From Hypsibius dujardini (Eukaryota; Tardigrada; Eutardigrada; Parachela; Hypsibiidae), in NCBI GenBank assembly GCA_001579985.1, contig LRSR01002829.1:1-25000 (forward strand): DNA of 25,000 nt, given 5' to 3'. This document shows, in pieces, positions 10,865-20,699 of this stretch (positions are counted from its first letter, which is position 1; each line of letters opens with the position of its first letter). A model generated the notes under the pieces. That model had not been told where the DNA came from. It was given only the letters and a program-made list of their open reading frames with translations, and did not search any database. A program made the position numbers and the translations under genes.

Positions 10865-11232
10865 ACTAATAATATTCCGTACTGCGCTGACCACGGAAAA
10901 TTTCCACTCGAGTCCACAAAATATTACACAGCAAGGCCGCAACGAGTTTTATGACCTACATATGAGCACACATTTTGTAGCCCATAGATGTTGACAGGAA
11001 CCGGAGTTTAGCTTTTTGTTCTTTGATGTGCATACTCTGCGCGCGTGCGCGTGAGTGTGACAAAAGTTGTCTTAAAAGCATTCCCGAATCCGGCACATGC
11101 CGTATGCGTATCCGAAAAAAAATGTTTCTGAATCGCAATTATTGGTTATATGTTTGTATGAGAATTCTGGGATATACAACCAAAAGATTCCGGGGCATAT
11201 GTTGTCGGCATTGATTACCTGACAGGCTAAAT
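10865..11232. repeat. Spacer block, first part (unit B), homologous to 19813-20173
   Basis: Blocks such as CCACGGAAAATTTCCAC, AGTCCACAAAATATTACAC and ATGAGCACACATTTTGTAG occur in both copies in the same order, ending at GACAGGCTAAATA. No coding sequence recognised. In unit C this joins directly to the homologue of 13278, while here about 2 kb intervenes. Confidence 0.85.
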
Positions 11233-12151
11233 ACCGGGTGCTGGAAAACTTTTGGCACTACATTGAAATTGCTGAATGTAACCCTATATGAACTAATAAA
11301 AAATGTTATGCTTTATTTCGAAAGAAGACCTATAGGTTTGTGAAACATTTGCTTGGTTTGACGTTGAGGCAGGAGCAGGACAGGTGCTATGCATAGGTTT
11401 GTAGCAGCACCTGAAAATTATGCGTGGCCCGGTTAATGGCAGATTTTGCCTAGTTCGCTGACTTAGATCAAAACTGGTTTGCATTTCTCAAAGCAGAGCA
11501 TAAGCAAGAAAAAGCCACAACATGTATGTTGTAGTAATTTGATGGGGCTATTCTCTTTAAAAGAAAAAAATCAATTTGACGGCCACTGTGATTTTGAAAA
11601 AAAAACAACCTCGAAGGATAAAATTCAGCCATTTTTTAAAAATCGTGCATCTCTAACTTTAGATCAAAACTGGAGACTCAAAATGCACCAAAAAACAGTA
11701 TTTTTCTCTAAAAAAGAAGAGGTGCAATAATTGGGCTGTTTAATGTGATTGAAATTATCTCAATCGCATAACAACTGAAACAGTTATTGGCGTGGACCCG
11801 TACACCACTTTTGAGTCTAAAATTTTTAAAGTTTTTAAAAGATGGGTTTTGATGAATCTCCCTCAATTTGAGGTACACAATTGATTTAATATTTTTGATT
11901 TTTTTTCTTGCAAATAGATCTGACATAGATCTATAGTTTGCCGTTTTGGTTTTTTAGATTCGCTTTAAAGTTGAGGGAGATCTAAAATACGGTCCATGGG
12001 ACAAACTATAACAGTGTTGGTCCTTGGGTTTTCCGAAAAAACTTCTGATTCAACAACCTGAATCTCGATTTTGAGAGTGATTCGGATAGCCGATTAAAGT
12101 GGGCTTTCCAGTTTCCAGTGCAGAAAATATTTTGTTAATAGCACACACATA
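11233..12151. other. AT-rich DNA present only in unit B
   Basis: About 0.9 kb between the spacer break at 11232 and the TIR element at 12152. It has poly-A/poly-T runs and short open frames without motifs. The first about 45 bases resemble the DNA just after the PLPPR gene (6566-6612), so it may include diverged old PLPPR 3' flank. I see no gene. Confidence 0.4.
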
Positions 12152-13221
12152 GGGTGCGTCTCAAATTCGTAACTGTACCATAACGAACCATAACTGTACC
12201 GTACCGTTTCACCGGTTCGGATTTGAGACACTCAATGTTTCGAACGGTATTTCGAACGGTGATAGTACGGTACGGTTTCAAAAAAGATTCGTTTTGGACT
12301 AGTTCGGTACGCTTCAGTGGAGCGGTTCGGTATAACGGCGTCTCAGATTTCTGCGGTTCGCGTTTCACATCGTTTTTAAAATTAGTGTCCAATCAATCAA
12401 CCAATCAACCGGAGCAACGCATCAGCTGATTAGTGTCAATCCACCAATCAATCAACCAATCAACCGGAGCAACGTATCAGCTGATTAGTGTCAATCCACT
12501 AATCAAGCGACCAATTGACTGGACCGACTTCAGGGAGATCTGGTTTGTTTTCTCCCCTACAGTGCGAGGCTTCGGAAATTTTAGAGAGCTAACTTCTTTC
12601 ATGAAATAGCAGAGGATTAGTTCAGTCACCCTATTTAGTTGCGTCTCCAGTCCATTGTGCAATTGATCATGTTTTCGGGCAGGAATTCACCGCTTTCGGG
12701 AAATGGATGTTTTAGCACACAATCAAGAACAAACGAATCAACTCGTCGAAAAACATCTCATCGCGAATGATTAATTTCGACGCCTTTGTTCATTTGTTTT
12801 CTTAAAGCAAGCGTAAAAATTGTTATAACTACATTTATCTTCGCGAACAATTTAAACTAAAAATTTTGGAGGAAGCAATCGACTGTCGGGGTTGATCAAC
12901 GAGATACCCCAAAAACCACCTCCCATAGGTGGTTACGGAGATACAGCCAGAAACAAAGGAAAAGTGACGTAACGCAAAACGAATTTAGTTCGAACCGTAA
13001 TAATTTGAGACACGGGTAAGATTCGAGTTATGGTTATGGCAAAACCGCGGTATGGTACGGTACGATACGAATTTGAGACAGAAAAGGTTTCGAACCATAC
13101 CGGTGTCTCACATCTTTTTGGTTCGGAAAACCGTATCTCGAGGTACGGTTTGCCGAAACGGCAAATCTGAGACACCGTTACGGTTACGTTACGGGTTTTG
13201 ATACAGATTTGAGACGCACCC
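12152..13221. mobile_element. 1.07-kb non-autonomous TIR element
   Basis: Both ends read GGGTGCGTCTCAAAT inward (15 bp perfect), followed by weaker similarity (GTAAC/GTATC). ATA flanks both sides (12149-12151, 13222-13224), compatible with a 3-bp target duplication. The outer 150-300 bp on each side are full of short direct and inverted copies of GTCTCA/TGAGAC and GGTACGGT-like motifs. No transposase is encoded. A 3-bp duplication and G-rich ends would suit a PIF/Harbinger-type element, but this is tentative. Confidence 0.75.
12382..12498. repeat. 55-bp tandem duplication inside the TIR element
   Basis: Two near-identical 55-bp units (AATCAATCAACC..., CCGGAGCAACG, ATCAGCTGATTAGTGTC) plus a partial third start, built around the AATC motif common in the window. 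Confidence 0.85.
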
Positions 13222-13277
13222 ATAGTTCAGGCGAGGGCCTGCGAAGGCCAGTGCCAAAAGCATTCCTGCATCCGGTA

Positions 13278-13632
13278 CTTGTGTGCCAGTTAGGCGAAAG
13301 AAATTGCACCACCTTTTTGGGTGTACGTGTTTCCGGTGTGTGGTCTTTGTGCAAGGCGGGACAGGTTCGTTTTTCATTCTTTTTGTCGCGCTAATCCCCG
13401 ATACTTTGGTCTCGGCATTATATGGCTGGAGTTCATTGACCGGCCGGGAGTAAACGACGAGGAGGAGGCAGAGCAGTCGTCCCTCGGTCCATTAGTTTCG
13501 TATGTCCATCCGCGTACAGACGGGCAGGCAATCAGACAGACAGATAGATACACAGACAGACAGACGGACGGACGGACAGACGACCGGACGGACGGACAGA
13601 CGGACGGACGGATGAATTGAGTTCTGCTGCCC
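13278..13632. repeat. Spacer block, second part (unit B), homologous to 20181-20542
   Basis: Both copies carry GTTTCCGGTGTGTGGTCTTT, GGCATTATATGGCTGGAG and CATTGACCGGCC, then a CAGA/GGAC tetranucleotide array (13535-13612 here; 20431-20517 in unit C), then GATGAATTGAGTTCTGC. The array composition differs: GGAC units dominate here and pure CAGA units in unit C. Short open frames exist on both strands, but I do not recognise a protein. Confidence 0.8.
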
Positions 13633-13789
13633 ATTTCTTAGTGTCTAGTCCATGATAAATGAGATACGGTATACAGTACGTTACAAGTTATACAGTAGCT
13701 ACTGTGCTTCACCAACAGAAAACCCATCAAGAGGTCTAAACGCTTTGTCGGCAAAGAACAAGTCCAGTCTCAAGGAAAAACGCATCAAC

Positions 13790-14842
13790 TCAAGTAAAGA
13801 GCTTCTCCTCCTTCCGTTTCTTCGTTAGCACCGTGCCGGGCTTATGCTGCGCATCCGGATGGCGCTCCAGCTCCGGCGGACAGTGGCTGATGGGACTGCT
13901 CTTAATCACCTGCTTCAGGTCGTAAAACAGATGCGAATCCTCCGGGGTGCAGAAGGAAATGGCCACGCCGTTCTTGCCCGCCCTGCCGGTACGCCCAATC
14001 CGATGGGTATAGTCTTCAATACTCTTGGCCATGTCGTAATTGATCACCACGGAGACATTTTGAATATCAATTCCACGCCCGGCCACATCTGTCGCCACCA
14101 GGATGTGCTTCTCTCCGCTCTTGAGACTCGCCAGAGCAAACTCCCGCTGCTCCTGTCCCTTCCCCCGTGCAAGGTCGCCACCTTGTACTCGAGCTTCTCC
14201 AAACTCTTCGTGAGAACATCCGCGCCCTTCTTCTGGTTCACAAAGATGATTATCGGAGGTTCGAATCCTTCCTTCAAGACCTTGGTCAGTTCGGAGCGTT
14301 TCTTCGATTCAGGCATGAAACGGACGATTTGCTCCACTCGGTCGACTGGTTTGCCCGCCGTTCCGATGTGGACGACGGCGGGTCGGCGGAGGTAGGTGCG
14401 GGCGAGCCGCTCCACTGCCGGCGGCATGGTGGCGGTGAAGATGACTGTCTGGCGGAACTTGTGCCGGGACTTGAAGTTGTCGGTCAGGAACTTTTCGTCC
14501 TCGGCTTCTTCGGTGTCGGACTTGAGGTTGCTCACGGGCACGAACTCGAGGATCTTTTGGACGTCGCCCTCGAAGCTCATATCGATCATGCGATCGGCCC
14601 TGGAAAGACAAACGAGTCATGTCAAGACAGGCAATGATAGGCAGGAGGGGGACTAAAAACCTAAGGGGTTAATGTAAAGATGAAGCCTGCTGTTAATCAA
14701 ACTTACTCGTCCAGAACGACGTAGGTGCATTGTGACAGAACTAGGTAGCTGTTCTCGAACACATCGAGCAGACGACCTGGTGTGGCGATGACAATCTCGC
14801 AGCCGAGGCGCAACTTGAATCCCTGATCCTCACGGGAGAGAC
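13790..14842 (-). pseudogene. Truncated DDX23/PRP28 copy with two exons (unit B)
   Basis: Exon-5 copy 14842-14707 and exon-6 copy 14599-13790, with a 107-bp intron between them. Protein similarity runs from [13 protein letters not shown] to the C-terminal KRKEEKLFT. Exons 1-4, with the Q motif and Walker A, are missing. Homology to intron 4 continues upstream to about 15010 and then stops. The C run at 14162-14166 has five C instead of six, breaking the frame just after LHGG. The retained intron shows DNA-level duplication, not retrotransposition. Some residues differ from the parent (DMSFEG, FVPVSN, TVIFTAT, VFENSY). The last about 540 bases, including the 3' flank, are identical to the full gene apart from the C run. 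Confidence 0.93.
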
Positions 14843-15117
14843 CTAAAAATAGCAATAAAAATCCGATATCAACTACCAAAATACTCTCACAGACCCGACC
14901 AAAATTGTACGGTTCAATCCAACAAGAAGCATTTGGCTGTCTTTCCATCTTACTCGGAATAGGGTTACGTGTTTGTTTGCCTCTTTTCTGCCTAAGAGAT
15001 TGTCCGTCTTAATACAATCCGTCTTAATACCGCCGTCCTCCTGGATACAGAAAGATAAGGAGGAACTGGCAAAGAATGTGCTGGCGAAAAGAAAGAATGT
15101 TCGCCTTCGGTCGCCGA

Positions 15118-15321
15118 TAAAACTGCAGCAACCATGATTCACGTCCCCATAGAAGTTCATTTCATTTATTGTTCAAATAGAAGTTCTGATAACCATTCGA
15201 TATCGGTATGATTACCACACCGTGTGGTTTAGAGAATGTGGCATAGTTCCCGTTTTGAATTACAAACTGACTACGCTAATGTTTCCAATTCACACAGGGA
15301 AGTCTAGTACAGTGGTCAGTC
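15118..15321. repeat. 5' flank of kinase unit B, homologous to 7605-7804
   Basis: Joins DDX23 intron-derived and unassigned DNA (about 15010-15117) to the kinase gene. It starts at GCAGCAACCATGATTCACG and runs to the kinase ATG. Confidence 0.75.
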
Positions 15322-17503
15322 ATGATTTCTGCGCAAAATGCGACTATTCCATGGTTTCAGGTCCATACCTGGGACCGTGAGAAAATCTGTATAAGTTTCT
15401 TGAATCACCCTCCAATCACATTGCCTATAATCCAGGATCAAAACTACTTGGAATATTTACATTTTCACTATCGAATACTGGAGTGCACGATCGTGGACAT
15501 TACTCAATCTGGGCTATTACCAAGTATTTCCGCGGACATAAATAGAGCAGTTCTTGCAACTTATCGCAGAGGAATAACAACAGACGAAATCAGCGCTTTT
15601 CGAAATATGGCCGTTCGAATTGCCAAAATTACACACCCTAATCTCGTTCGGCTTTATGCGTTTAGCAGTTATACATATGTAAATGATCCAACACATCATT
15701 TGCTGGGCAGCCTATCTGAGTGCTGTCTAACTCCAGGGTGCTGTCTAACTCCAGGCAAGATTTCACTGTGCAGCAATATTATATTATGCATCATGCCACT
15801 GTTTTTGCTTCCGTAGGACCATTAGTATCGCTGAAAGATTTCTGTAAGAAGGTTGAGTTGGATGAAAATCAAATCATCACCTACACCCTACAACTATTGG
15901 ACGCACTAAGTTATCTTCACAATCAGGATCCCCCCCACGTAATTGGTACCATTCTGCATGCCACTATCCTTGTCATGCCAGACCGTAGCTGCGTCAAAAT
16001 TAAGGATTGGTTTTTTCCTTTCTCTTCTTTTCCCCCACTTTACTTTCATGGTAAGATTGTGCATCCAGACCTCTTTGACACTTCTGGTCATCCCAACCCT
16101 ACGACTAACTCTAATCCGAGCTGGGATATTTGGAGTCTTGGATGTATTGTGTTGTACATGCTGACGCAAGAAAATGTTCAGTACGTCAATCGGGATGGGA
16201 TCCTATTAGGCGACAATCTCCCACACTCCGACTGGCTTGAATCGATGCAAAACGGAAGTCAACCTTTCATTCCTGCTGGTGCATCAGACATAATTCGTGG
16301 AATCTGTGAAAACTGTTTCGAGCGGGATCCGAAACTTTACTATACTGCTGAAGAGTTGACGAAGTTCATCAAGCGTGAACAAAAGAAAGCACGAAAAGAG
16401 CCCTCAACAGCAAAAACGATGATGCCATACCTCTCATACCGAATGACTCATGATAACAAAGAGCGAACGCTTCCCTTTGAATGGGACAAACTTATTGGCC
16501 TTGGTGGCTACGGAATTGTCTACTCTGTCAAGGCCGAAGAGACCGATATGAATAACAATGCCGTTACCCGTGGTGTGAAAGTCAATTCACGGGACAGGAA
16601 AGCTTTGGCGTTGAAGGTTCTTCACAGCGCTGGGATTGTTGTTGAAAAGCAGACGCTGCTCTTGCAAATTGAGCACCCTTTTATGGTGAAGTATCTGGCG
16701 ATCGGTCGACTTCCATTCGGTCCAAACGGAGTGCCGAACCCTCAAACTGGCGTACTCATGGAGTATTGTGAAGGTACCCAGGTTATTTTATTTTGAAAGT
16801 TCGAAAAATCAGAATTTATCTCAATTAATAACCGACTTATCTAGTTGTAATTTCCGAAGCTTGCAATTTTTTTCCAGGTGGTACACTGAATGAACTTTCT
16901 CGGTCAACCGAGTTAAGCGAGGCGGATATTTTGAAGTACCTCTGGCAGATAGTATCCGCTGTGCACTACCTACACGAACGCCCCCTTCCCATCTTCCACG
17001 GCGACATTAAAGGTGAAAACATCTTTTTGACACAAGATCAAGCTATCTGCAAGCTGGGTGACATGGAAAATTTCCACATTTTGGTTGAGGGTAAAACCAA
17101 TGTCGGGGGCTTGAAGGTCAAAGAGGGTACCCTTCTCCATATGTCGCCGGAGATGTTAGCCTACGCCTTTGGCACTGATGATGAGGATCAAGCGTTTCCA
17201 ACGGGCATTGGAAGAGCGAGCGATATCTGGAGCGTCGGATGCACGGTGTTGGAGATGGTGGGAAGAGGGCAGTTCCAGTACAAATCTCCAGACGGAACGA
17301 TTATAACAGTCGATTCGGGCAAACCGAAGAAATTCTTAAAGCAAGTAAATGACGGGGCATATCCTGACCAATCGGACGCGGAGAAAAGCCTTGGTTCGGA
17401 GTTAAGCCACGTTTTGGCTGGATGCTTGAGGAAGGATGCAGATGAACGCCCGGAAGCAGCAGAACTTGCTCGTCTGGTTCAGGCGGTTGGGGAGACGGCA
17501 TAA
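15322..17503 (+). CDS. Tandem pseudokinase-kinase protein, STE/MAP3K-like (copy 2, intact)
   Basis: Proposed exons 15322-15667, 15817-16773 and 16878-17503 give about 642 residues. The last intron has good GT/AG sites. For the first, the acceptor (GCTTCCGTAG) is good and shared with copy 1; the donor GTTATA is weak and was chosen because it keeps the frame. Residues about 1-325 form a degenerate kinase fold: HPNLVRLYAF, YTLQLLDALSYLH, then HVIGTILHATIL where HRD...N is expected, VKIKDWF for DFG, and DIWSLGC; the beta-3 Lys is also absent. Residues about 337-642 are a second kinase domain: GLGGYGIVYS (343-352), ALALK (Lys382), Glu392, HGDIKGEN (475-482), DME in place of DFG (496-498), GTLLHMSPE (518-526), SDIWSVGC. 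The ATP-binding Lys, catalytic Asp, Asn and metal Asp are kept, so activity is plausible. HGDIKGEN and GT-x-x-x-M-SPE point to the STE11/MAP3K branch. The two domains resemble each other downstream of DIWS, suggesting internal duplication. Substrate unknown. Confidence 0.82.
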
Positions 17504-18097
17504 CTAGGTCGTTTTCCAGACCGCCATCAAAAGACGAGGGTTTCCCTCCAATCAATTATTTTTGGGTTTCGTTCCTTTTATACTATTACTCGTATTTTGA
17601 ACTTCTATTTTCACATTTACAAATAGTAAAAAAAAATTTACACCTTGGCCTGCTCGTGTCCGTCTGACTTCGACGTTAATCAGTTGAATAGAAGCAGAAA
17701 ATAATCCAACTGACTTTCATGTACCACCTACCTCCTGCTTTTCGCCCATGGTCTGCTTTTCGTTTTTTTAATCTGTGTTTCCATTATTTCAAATAAAATC
17801 GTCTTTTAATCATGTTATTCGTTACATATTGTGCACTTGGATTCAAAGACAATACATGCATCAACTCCCCATGACGTGTGACATTTATGCCTGCATGCGA
17901 TGCCAATATACTAACCAGTACATATGACGCATTTGTCTAAAGTTGCTGGCCTCGTGAAATTGTGGAGAGATTACAATTCAGTTCAGTGGTGTTTCCAAGC
18001 TGGAAAATTTGACTGCTGAAATGTTCTTTTTTAAATATCATATGAAGTCCAATCTGGTTTTTAAAGTATGAGATTGAAATAAGTATTCCGCGAAAAG
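17504..18097. repeat. 3' flank of kinase copy 2
   Basis: Homologous in patches to 10100-10864 and carries the empty site for the 420-bp element at about 17905-17916. The interval 17640-17880 has no counterpart in unit A. No gene seen. Confidence 0.7.
17792..17797 (+). promoter_or_regulatory. Candidate polyadenylation signal (AATAAA) of kinase copy 2
   Basis: Canonical AATAAA about 290 bases after the TAA stop, followed by T-rich DNA. It is the first perfect match downstream that I noticed. The corresponding region of copy 1 carries the TIR element instead. Confidence 0.4.
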
Positions 18098-18585
18098 TGG
18101 GCGATGCCTACCTGCCCGTGTATCTCTCTCCCGGAAGTGAGGATGAGTACAACCGCTTTCACATTGCTGGGCCATTTTTTGTGGCTCTGTTTATAAAGCC
18201 GGCTGGTTTGGAAAGGAGCTGAGCTGCGTATTTTTGTGTGCATCATTCATAGATATGGGTGCACACCGTTATAACAAGAATGTTTGAAGAGAGCTGGACA
18301 CAGTTCTGCCAATTCTGCACGTACCTAATCGGAGCCCCGCTATCCACACTGTCTCCAGGCAGTTGCTTGTAGAAGTGCTGCTTTATCTGTTTAGACAATA
18401 CTTGTTCGTTCGTTTATATGGATTTATATGGATATATATTTTTATATGGAAGGTGCCCGCACAGAGCAAACAATCTGAGCAAATATACCAACTTATGCGG
18501 CTACTCTTTCTGGTAATCTCGTACCTCTGGTTCAGCATTTCAAGGGGAGGTGACCAGGCATACTACAGCACACGGGCACTTGTCG

Positions 18586-18637
<52 letters not shown>

Positions 18638-18766
18638 GCAAAAGGATAACTGTATATAGACCTTTTATCCCAAATCTTTTTTTGCAGACTAAAGGAATGC
18701 CACCATCTATCGCTCCAGTGGCATCTGGAAAATTGAATCGATCTTCCCGACCGGAGCCAGTGCATA
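18098..18766. other. Region without recognised gene between kinase flank and TIR element
   Basis: Present only in the unit-B/C junction. Contains the TCTG array at 18586-18638. The short open frames either translate that array or have no motif. A minus-strand peptide at about 18690-18750 (FPDATGAIDGG) is faintly reminiscent of Harbinger transposases but too short to call. Confidence 0.4.
18586..18638. repeat. (TCTG)n microsatellite
   Basis: About 13 perfect tetranucleotide units. Confidence 0.95.
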
Positions 18767-19529
18767 CGAGGGGCAAAACATAAGTAATGCCACTTCATGT
18801 TTTACTCTTGGGCGCGAGGCTCTTTTTTTATTCTCCCGGCTTGCCAGTATAGATAGGGGACTTGCACGTTAGCCTTTCAAGTATTATGAATCTAGTTTTA
18901 AGAGTCTGGAAGATCTGATTTATTTTCGGAGATACACTTTTCGAAAGTGGTATTGTTGCATTTGACTGTCAGTATTCGTGCACCACTAGATACGTTTGGG
19001 AAATTCACGACGGCAAAAAATGCCAAATGTACTCAGTCCTACTGGTGAACTGACATCGATTGTATTCAAGAAAAGCCCTGCAAGAGAAATAAATTCTCGA
19101 GATTGACGTCCAGATTCTTTTTGAGTTCAATCAATCAATCAAGCTACACAATTACCGCTGTAAAGAATGCTCTCGGTGAGGTTTGGTCATCTGCATTTTT
19201 CTTCTCTTCTGCTCAGTGAAAACAAAATGTGTGCATTTCCTCAATCAGGTCTTTGCATCCCTAAATGATTAGTGTTAAGATAGATTTTTATTAATCAATA
19301 GTTATTCTTTATTAAATAGAAGAAGTTATGGCTCCGATTTCCTAAGATCAGGTAAAGCAAGCATGACTCTATTGAAAATATTTTTACTCGAGTTTTAATT
19401 GGATTGCTACAAATCCTTTTGGAATCAATTGATGAGAGGTAGATGTTTATTATCATGGCAAAAGATTAAAAAAAACTCAATAGGAACCGGGATATGAACC
19501 AAGTGACATTACTTATGGTTTGCCCCTCG
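18767..19529. mobile_element. 763-bp TIR element with TA target duplication
   Basis: The left end begins CGAGGGGCAAAACATAAG and the reverse complement of the right end CGAGGGGCAAACCATAAG. The inverted repeats run about 29 bp with two mismatches (18767-18795, 19501-19529). TA is on both sides (18765-18766, 19530-19531). No transposase frame inside; a short AATC tract lies near 19128-19140. It appears to be another non-autonomous Tc1/mariner-type element, with ends unlike the other three. Confidence 0.75.
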
Positions 19530-19602
19530 TATTAACAAAGCCTTATCCGACACTCTGTTGGCAGCCGTGACAGACGTCGTTGAGGCCAGATGGGAAAGGC
19601 CG

Positions 19603-19772
19603 ATGGCTTCACCAACCACGCCACAGATTACAGCCACGACTCGATTCCGGTGGTGTACCATCCGAAGATCAACCGCTCCATCGAAAACTTCACCAGGCCA
19701 TCTCACGCGCGCGTCATGCAATACTACTAACTGCAGCAGGGAGAAAGAGCACGCGTTTTGTATATCGGTGTT
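19603..19772 (+). pseudogene. Copy of the end of the PLPPR-like last exon
   Basis: Closely matches 6379-6548 of the PLPPR-like gene: the last about 42 codons (FTNHATDYSHDSIPVVYH, INRS, NFTRPSHA), the stop (TAA here, TGA in the gene) and the start of the 3' UTR (GAGAAAGAGCAC, TTTTGTATATCGGT). Five residues differ by eye (Q to P, E to K, D to E, H to R, H to Y). The five upstream exons and the first part of exon 6 are absent, so it cannot make the membrane protein. Confidence 0.93.
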
Positions 19773-19812
19773 ACCATATATGAAGATCGGTTTGTTGGAG
19801 TTTCCACGCGAA

Positions 19813-20173
19813 TAAATAATAATATTTCTTCCTGCGCCGGCCACGGAAAATTTCCACCCAAGTCCACAAAATATTACACAGCAAGACTGCGACGAGTTTT
19901 ATGACCTACCTATGAGCACACATTTTGTAGCCCATAGATGTAGAAAGAAACTGACATCTACATTTTTTCTTTGATGTGTACACTTTGCGTGCGTGAGCGT
20001 GGCAAAAGTTGTCTCAAAAGCATTCCCGAAGCCGGTATATGCCATATGCGTATCCGAAGAAAATGTGTCTAAATAGCAAATATTGATTATATGTTTGTAC
20101 GACAATTCTGGGATAAACAACCAAAAGATTCCGGGGCACATGCTGTCGGAATTAATCGCCTGACAGGCTAAAT
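19813..20173. repeat. Spacer block, first part (unit C), homologous to 10865-11232
   Basis: Follows the PLPPR tail copy and precedes the second spacer block. Same order of conserved segments as in unit B, with scattered substitutions and small indels. No gene recognised. Confidence 0.85.
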
Positions 20174-20180
20174 ATATGTG

Positions 20181-20542
20181 TGCCATTTAGGCGAAAAAAA
20201 TTGTACCACATTTCTGGGTGTAAGTGTTTCCGGTGTGTGGTCTTTGTGCAAGGCGTGACCGTGACAGGTTCGTTCTCATTTTTTTTCGCGCTAATCCCGG
20301 ATACTTCGGTCTCGGCATTATATGGCTGGAGCTCATTGACCGGCCCGGAGTAAACGATGAGAAGGAGGCGGAGCAGTCGTCGCTCCGTCCATTAGCGTCG
20401 TGTGTCCATCCGTCTACAGACAGACGAGCAGGCAATCACACAGACAGACAGACAGACAGACAGATAAACAGACAGATAGACAGACAATAGACAGACAGAC
20501 AATAAACAGACAGACAGACGGATGAATTGAGTTCTGCTGCAT
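20181..20542. repeat. Spacer block, second part (unit C), with CAGA array
   Basis: Homologous to 13278-13632. Contains a CAGA/CAGATAAA-type array at 20431-20517. It is continuous with the block ending at 20173, so unit C lacks the about 2 kb found at 11233-13277 in unit B. Confidence 0.85.
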
Positions 20543-20699
20543 ATTTCTTAGTGTCTAGTCCATGATAAATGAGATACGGTATACAGTACGTTACAAGTTA
20601 TACAGTAGCTACTGTGCTTCACCAACAGAAAACCCATCAAGAGGTCTAAACGCTTTGTCGGCAAAGAACAAGTCCAGTCTCAAGGAAAAACGCATCAAC

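Noticed and set aside
13374-13500. Possible coding exon in the spacer (frame with SSSFTPGRSM or IDRPGVNDEEEAEQSS)
   Set aside because: Both strands are open and the two spacer copies differ at residues without clear third-position bias. No family recognised; more likely part of a repeat.
18690-18750. Minus-strand peptide FPDATGAIDGG resembling a Harbinger transposase DDE region
   Set aside because: Similarity covers only about ten residues and the frame runs into a microsatellite. There is no second or third acidic motif nearby.
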